A DNA stretch of 10,092 bases from an uncultured Campylobacter sp. (GTDB lineage: Bacteria > Campylobacterota > Campylobacteria > Campylobacterales > Campylobacteraceae). The position numbers were made by a program, and so were the translations under genes. The DNA is taken from contig NZ_CALIBB010000186.1 of assembly GCF_938045595.1 (NCBI RefSeq), positions 1-10,092 on the forward strand. The letters are read 5' to 3'. Below the pieces are notes generated by a model, which did no database searches, had not been told where the DNA came from, and worked only from the letters and a program-made list of their open reading frames with translations. Below, in pieces: positions 6,285-10,092 of the stretch (position 1 is the first letter of the stretch; each line of letters starts with the position of its first letter).

Positions 6285-7664
6285 TTATATCGTTTTTATA
6301 AATTTAAGCAATTGGATAAAAGTTTTCCTTTTTAATACAATTAAAACTATAAAACTTACTATTATTAAGCAAAACGCGTAGACGCCGGGCAATATATGAG
6401 ATATAGCAATAAAGCAAACACCACAAAAAAATTCTACAGCAATATTGCAAAAATTTATACTTTTTATAAATTTTTTCAGACCATAACTCAATGCGATATA
6501 TTTGGCAAAAAGAGATAAAAACAGGCAAAACATTATTATAAATATATCATTGCAAAAATATACAATAAATCCAATAAATACTGAAAATATAATCAAAGAA
6601 ATTAAATTTATACGAAGCATTTGTCCTTCTTTGCGTAATGCCTTAAAATATGAATTAGTAAGAAGGAGCGTCTTACCTTCGCATAGCAATATCGTAAAAA
6701 TTATCGGCATATAATTTAAAACGTCCGCATATTTAGGTAGCCAAGCGCCCAGTAGAACTTCTACAGGATATGTAAATAGAAATAAAAATACAAATATGAT
6801 TGATAGTCCATCATCTAAAATTTTAAAAATTTCGTTTTGTTCGCAAGCTTTTTTAGTTCGTAATATCGGGAATAAGATCGCCGAGAATGCATTGATAAAA
6901 AATAGAGCAAAATTTAGTAACGACAATATAAGTGAAATTTTGCCAAATAAAACGATGCTAAATTTCCATGCAATCATAGATCTTGCAATAAATATCAAAA
7001 ATATATTACAAAGCGCAGAGATTGTTAATTTTATACCTATTCGCATATTTTTATATATATAAAATAAGCTATCTGTAAAAGGAACCATCTTTACTTTAAA
7101 AAGATCCCTACATAAAAAACAAATATAAACAAGCGATATAAATCTGGCAAAAATAAATGAAAATATTAAAAATTTAGTTTTATCGAAATCCACGAAACAA
7201 ACTGCTGCTATGGATGATAAGACAAAAATTCTTTCTATAAACAAAACGAGTATTGACTTTTTTATCTCATTTACACTTTGCAAAAGATTATATAGAAATG
7301 ATCTTGGCACCGTGATAGCACCCGAAATAGCAATATATAAAAATAACCTTTTATCGAACGAAAACGCACAAACCGTAAAAAATATAATTAGGCATTCTAG
7401 AATATATAAAATCTCCATCGTACAAATTTGAGATTTTAGAGTTCTTTTAGAAATAAATTCATATCGCCTACCGCCGTATCTTAGATATATACCATCAGAT
7501 AGTCCAAAATGTAAAAATTCTACGTAATTAGCAAAAAATATAAATAATTGATAGTATCCAAAGCCTTCTAAAGATAAAAGCTTCGGTAGAACTAAGATCG
7601 ATACTACGGATACAAACGCAAAAAATATCTGCGCTAGCGCCATATATGAAATTTTAGATAGCAA
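6285..7664 (-). CDS. Polysaccharide flippase, Wzx/MOP type
   Basis: This is a polytopic inner-membrane protein of 459 residues, the usual size of Wzx/RfbX-type flippases that move undecaprenyl-diphosphate-linked oligosaccharides across the membrane. It is mostly hydrophobic, with about 12 membrane segments broken by short basic loops. The N-terminus fits the family (SKISYMALAQIFFAF, then VLPKLLSLEGFGYYQLF, similar to the LxxxEYGxY pattern). The start is TTG with AGGA six bases upstream; that AGGA overlaps the stop of the preceding gene, 8 bases away, so the genes are probably cotranscribed. A later in-frame ATG at codon 8 is less well placed. It is the last gene of the glycan block before rpmI. 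The transported substrate cannot be told from sequence. It is noticeably AT-rich and rich in Ile, Phe and Leu. Confidence 0.85.
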   Translation of the reverse strand: MLSKISYMALAQIFFAFVSVVSILVLPKLLSLEGFGYYQLFIFFANYVEFLHFGLSDGIYLRYGGRRYEFISKRTLKSQICTMEILYILECLIIFFTVCAFSFDKRLFLYIAISGAITVPRSFLYNLLQSVNEIKKSILVLFIERIFVLSSIAAVCFVDFDKTKFLIFSFIFARFISLVYICFLCRDLFKVKMVPFTDSLFYIYKNMRIGIKLTISALCNIFLIFIARSMIAWKFSIVLFGKISLILSLLNFALFFINAFSAILFPILRTKKACEQNEIFKILDDGLSIIFVFLFLFTYPVEVLLGAWLPKYADVLNYMPIIFTILLCEGKTLLLTNSYFKALRKEGQMLRINLISLIIFSVFIGFIVYFCNDIFIIMFCLFLSLFAKYIALSYGLKKFIKSINFCNIAVEFFCGVCFIAISHILPGVYAFCLIIVSFIVLIVLKRKTFIQLLKFIKTI

Positions 7665-7672
7665 ATTCCGTC

Positions 7673-8635
7673 CTAAATCGTCTTTTGCATAAATTTAACT
7701 ATTAAAAGGCCTAGCTTTTTTGGTATCCACATCGCGCTAACCGTGAATATCCAAAAAGAAGGGAATTTCTTATAAATTTTATATAAATTGCGAAAGCAGT
7801 TTTCGTTCCTAACCGCAGAAAGGCCGTTTCGTATCCTAATTATATTGGCGGGATAATAATATATTAAAAGCCTTTTTCTAAAAATTTCAAGCACGAAATC
7901 TACGTTAAAATTCTTTTCAATAGTGATTAAGGTATCATTTAGATTTGCACCAAATACTTCTGAAAAATTATATCTTCCACTATTAAACTGCCTTGCTGCA
8001 TAAATTTTATCAAATACCACGACTTGCTTATCAGACAAAATCGCACAGGCGATATTCCAATAAAGCTGCACGAGATTGTTATTTGCTATCACGTCTAAAT
8101 CGATTCTATCAAATAAACTTTTATTTACTATATTAGAAGTTATAAAAGTTAAATTAGTATGGGCTTCTTTTATAAACTCCGCTTTATCATCATCATAAAT
8201 TTTAAAATTACTAAATTCTTTAAATTCTACCGGCTTAATTTTGTCTATGAAATTTTGTGCCTTTAAATGAATGATACCGAATTTCGAAGAAGAATCTAGT
8301 ATCCACATTAAATATTTAATCGTATCATCAAACACTAAATCATCATCGCCGAATATCCATATATATTTTCCGCGCGACAAAGAAATCGCTTTTTTGAAAT
8401 TATTATCTGGACCAGTATTTTCACTATTTTTTATATATTTTACAAGTCCGAAATCAATATATTTTTTTGCAATATCCGAAGTTTTATCACTGGAAGCATT
8501 ATCTAAAATTAAAATTTCAATATCTTTTCGCTCGCTTTTATACACGCTTTTGCATAGACTATTTAGACTTTTATCTAAGAATTTTGCTCTATTATAAGTC
8601 GGTACTACAATGCTTAAAAAAATATCCTCAGTCAA
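7673..8635 (-). CDS. Family 2 glycosyltransferase with GDDD motif
   Basis: This is a cytosolic or membrane-associated GT-A glycosyltransferase of 320 residues, likely adding a sugar to a lipid-linked glycan. The N-terminus carries LSIVVPTYNRAKFLDKSL, then LILDNASSDKT (nucleotide-sugar binding) and IWIFGDDDLVFDD, with Asp residues at about 96-99 serving the DXD metal role. The GDDD form recalls abequosyltransferase-type GT2 enzymes. The C-terminus (SAMWIPKKLGLLIVKFMQK) is amphipathic. The start is placed at a TTG with GGAAAG about 8 bases upstream, overlapping the previous gene by 8 bases. An earlier in-frame TTG at 8656 lacks a ribosome binding site. Donor and acceptor sugars are unknown. Neighbours are a GtrB-like transferase upstream and a flippase downstream. 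Confidence 0.85.
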   Translation of the reverse strand: MTEDIFLSIVVPTYNRAKFLDKSLNSLCKSVYKSERKDIEILILDNASSDKTSDIAKKYIDFGLVKYIKNSENTGPDNNFKKAISLSRGKYIWIFGDDDLVFDDTIKYLMWILDSSSKFGIIHLKAQNFIDKIKPVEFKEFSNFKIYDDDKAEFIKEAHTNLTFITSNIVNKSLFDRIDLDVIANNNLVQLYWNIACAILSDKQVVVFDKIYAARQFNSGRYNFSEVFGANLNDTLITIEKNFNVDFVLEIFRKRLLIYYYPANIIRIRNGLSAVRNENCFRNLYKIYKKFPSFWIFTVSAMWIPKKLGLLIVKFMQKTI

Positions 8636-9563
8636 AATTGATTCTTTCCTTTTCAAATACCAACGGGCGATTTAATACTTGAGTATAGATCGCACCTATG
8701 TATTCGCCTATTATACCGATGAAAAATAGAATAATGGAAGAGACGAATGAAAACATAATAATCAATGGCGCAATACCTATGCTCATTTCATTCCAAAAAA
8801 TAATTTTCAATATAAAGTAAAATATACCAACAAAAAAACTCAAGCATCCAATTATTATACTCAAAAAAATTGCGATCCTGAGTGGAATTTTAGAGTTACT
8901 TATAATACCTAGCATTCCCATATCGTATAGTGAATAAAAATTACTTTTTTTGATACCTCTATATCTAATAGGCTGATCGTATTCCACGATACCAACATCA
9001 AAGCCCACCTCCGAAACAATACCTCTCCAAAACGGGTATGGATCTTTCATACTTTTCATAGCATCCATTGCCCGACGTCCATATAGCCCAAACCCAGTAA
9101 AATTTTTATATATTTTTACATCAGATAAACTCATTAAAATTTTATAATACATTTCTCTAATTCTATACATAATGTGATTTTCTTTACTACTTTTTTTTAC
9201 AGCCAAAACTATTTCATTACCATTTTCCCAATTTTTAACTAATTCATAAATTAATTCTGGCGGATCTTGTAGATCGGCAACAAGCGAAATAACGGCATCG
9301 CCATCTGCTTCAAACAATGCATAAGTTGGGCTTCTATTCCAACCGAAATTTCTAGAGTTAACTATAATCTTAAGATTTTTATCTTCTTTCGCAAGCCGTT
9401 TTAAAATTTCAACAGTTTTATCTTCGGATGCATTATCTATAAAGATATGTTCGTAGGTATAATTAGGAAGTTTTTCGGTCATAACTTTTTTTACCTGACT
9501 ATATACCTCTTCAACATTTTCTTCTTCATTAAAGCAAGCTGTAACTATACTGATCTTTTTCAT
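8628..9563 (-). CDS. GtrB/DPM1-like polyprenyl-phosphate glycosyltransferase
   Basis: The 311-residue product resembles membrane GT2 enzymes that transfer a hexose from a nucleotide sugar to undecaprenyl phosphate (GtrB, DPM1 family). The catalytic domain opens with ISIVTACFNEEENV, then IFIDNASEDKT (around 40-50), NSRNFGWNRSPTYAL and the signature DLQDPPEL at 97-104; FTGFGLYGR follows. Two C-terminal membrane helices (about 229-254 and 262-286) precede the tail IGAIYTQVLNRPLVF, as usual in this family. The ATG has AGGAG five bases upstream, located in the last codons of the GtrA-like gene, with only one base between stop and start. A TTG 18 bases earlier was discarded. The gtrA-gtrB order matches known glucosylation cassettes. 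The gene contains an in-frame A8 run at 9198-9191. Confidence 0.92.
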   Translation of the reverse strand: MKKISIVTACFNEEENVEEVYSQVKKVMTEKLPNYTYEHIFIDNASEDKTVEILKRLAKEDKNLKIIVNSRNFGWNRSPTYALFEADGDAVISLVADLQDPPELIYELVKNWENGNEIVLAVKKSSKENHIMYRIREMYYKILMSLSDVKIYKNFTGFGLYGRRAMDAMKSMKDPYPFWRGIVSEVGFDVGIVEYDQPIRYRGIKKSNFYSLYDMGMLGIISNSKIPLRIAIFLSIIIGCLSFFVGIFYFILKIIFWNEMSIGIAPLIIMFSFVSSIILFFIGIIGEYIGAIYTQVLNRPLVFEKERINFD

Positions 9564-9564
9564 G

Positions 9565-9933
9565 TCATCTCCTAAAGACAAAAAATTTATTTAATAAAAA
9601 TGACACCGCAGCCAGCGGAATCAAAAGCGCAAAACCATTTATATACATATTTTCCGAACCAAGCTTTTTTAATAGCCACAAAAAAAATATATTTAAGAGA
9701 TAAATTATAGCATAAACTAAAATAAATCTAAATATTGAACCATTATCACTGCTATTAAATACTAGCCTACCTATAGTTTTGAAGTTAAACAATACACCAA
9801 GGATTGTAGAAAGTAAAACTGCGAGGGGATAATATAGGCCCAGATATATAAAAAGAGCAAATAGGCTATAACCAAATATGGTATTTAAAATACCCACAAA
9901 AATAAATTTATAAACCTGATAATAACTCAACAA
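9565..9933 (-). CDS. GtrA-like small membrane protein, putative lipid-linked sugar flippase
   Basis: GtrA family proteins are about 120-residue, four-helix membrane proteins proposed to flip polyprenyl-phosphate sugars to the periplasm. The product here is 122 residues: YKFIFVGILNTIFGYSLF matches the family N-terminus, followed by VLLSTILGVLFNFKTIGRLVF and a C-terminal NKFFVFRR, all typical. Start choice: no ATG is available in frame. The TTG at 9933 (or 9930) has GGATGG 6-9 bases upstream and gives the family length; a TTG at 9966 extends the protein by 11 residues but has no ribosome binding site. The GtrB-like gene follows after one base, and the AGGAGA codons at the end serve as its ribosome binding site, so the pair is coupled. 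Confidence 0.85.
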   Translation of the reverse strand: MLSYYQVYKFIFVGILNTIFGYSLFALFIYLGLYYPLAVLLSTILGVLFNFKTIGRLVFNSSDNGSIFRFILVYAIIYLLNIFFLWLLKKLGSENMYINGFALLIPLAAVSFLLNKFFVFRR

Positions 9934-9988
9934 AAGACACCATCCAATTCCATTTATGTTATACAATATATAAAATAGGCAATTCTAT

Positions 9989-10092
9989 TCATTGATCAAT
10001 CTTTTTATAAATTGTAATTGAATTAATCCAAGAATAATCAATTGGCTGAACCCCAATTCTCGGGATTGTATCATACAAATATTTAAATTTAC
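9989..10092 (-). CDS. C-terminal end of an unidentified gene of the glycan block
   Basis: A minus-strand frame is open from the right edge (first full codon at 10090) and ends with TGA, encoding 33 residues that finish DYSWINSITIYKKIDQ. The balanced mix of aromatic, polar and charged residues looks like true protein, and the gap to the GtrA-like start fits the operon. A second frame ending in TAG at 9985 is also open (finishing FIKRLINE) and cannot be excluded. No family can be named from so little; a sugar-modifying or methyltransferase gene would suit the context, but that is a guess. Confidence 0.45.
   Translation of the reverse strand, partial: KFKYLYDTIPRIGVQPIDYSWINSITIYKKIDQ

Noticed and set aside
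9985..10092. Alternative minus-strand frame at the right edge ending in TAG
   Set aside because: It is also open, but its residue mix is less protein-like than the frame ending in TGA at 9989; not fully excluded.
1..10092. CRISPR array, tRNA (including selC) or insertion sequence
   Set aside because: No regularly spaced repeats, no cloverleaf-like sequence and no transposase or terminal repeats were seen by eye on either strand.

Overview
The window looks like chromosome from an epsilonproteobacterium, most likely a moderate-GC Campylobacter such as an oral species. This is inferred from four things: the pervasive AAATTTTA/TAAAATTT motifs, a selA-selB pair, an rpmI-rplT operon without infC beside it, and protein sequences of Campylobacter type. 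No 16S gene or other species marker is present, so the species is not established.

Left part, plus strand (1-2942). The 3' end of selA overlaps the complete selB gene. Together they make and deliver selenocysteine: SelA converts Ser-tRNA(Sec) to Sec-tRNA(Sec), and SelB is the dedicated elongation factor. A secreted thioredoxin-fold protein with a CPFC site (DsbC/DsbG type) follows, with its own likely promoter and a strong hairpin terminator. About 500 bases without a convincing gene (2908-3408) separate this block from everything to the right, which is on the minus strand.

Middle part, minus strand (3409-6146). The largest gene is a probable autotransporter: signal peptide, a spherulin-4/GH114-like TIM-barrel passenger, and a C-terminal outer-membrane beta-barrel ending in Phe. 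As written, its signal peptide is out of frame with the rest because of a run of eight A (minus strand) six codons into the gene. A run of seven would restore one 653-residue precursor. This is the most interesting point of the window: a possible phase-variable or slippage-controlled surface hydrolase. Upstream lie rplT (L20), with a clear terminator, and rpmI (L35), with a structured 98-base spacer between them.

Right part, minus strand (6285-10092). This is a tightly packed, visibly AT-richer block of surface-glycan genes. In transcription order it holds the 3' end of an unidentified gene, a GtrA-like small membrane protein, a GtrB/DPM1-like polyprenyl-phosphate glycosyltransferase, a second family-2 glycosyltransferase with a GDDD motif, and a Wzx-like polysaccharide flippase. 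Overlaps or gaps of 1-8 bases, with ribosome binding sites inside the preceding genes, indicate one transcript. The likely role is building and flipping lipid-linked sugars for lipooligosaccharide, O-antigen or another glycan. Composition and content suggest a horizontally acquired or fast-evolving glycan locus next to conserved ribosomal genes.
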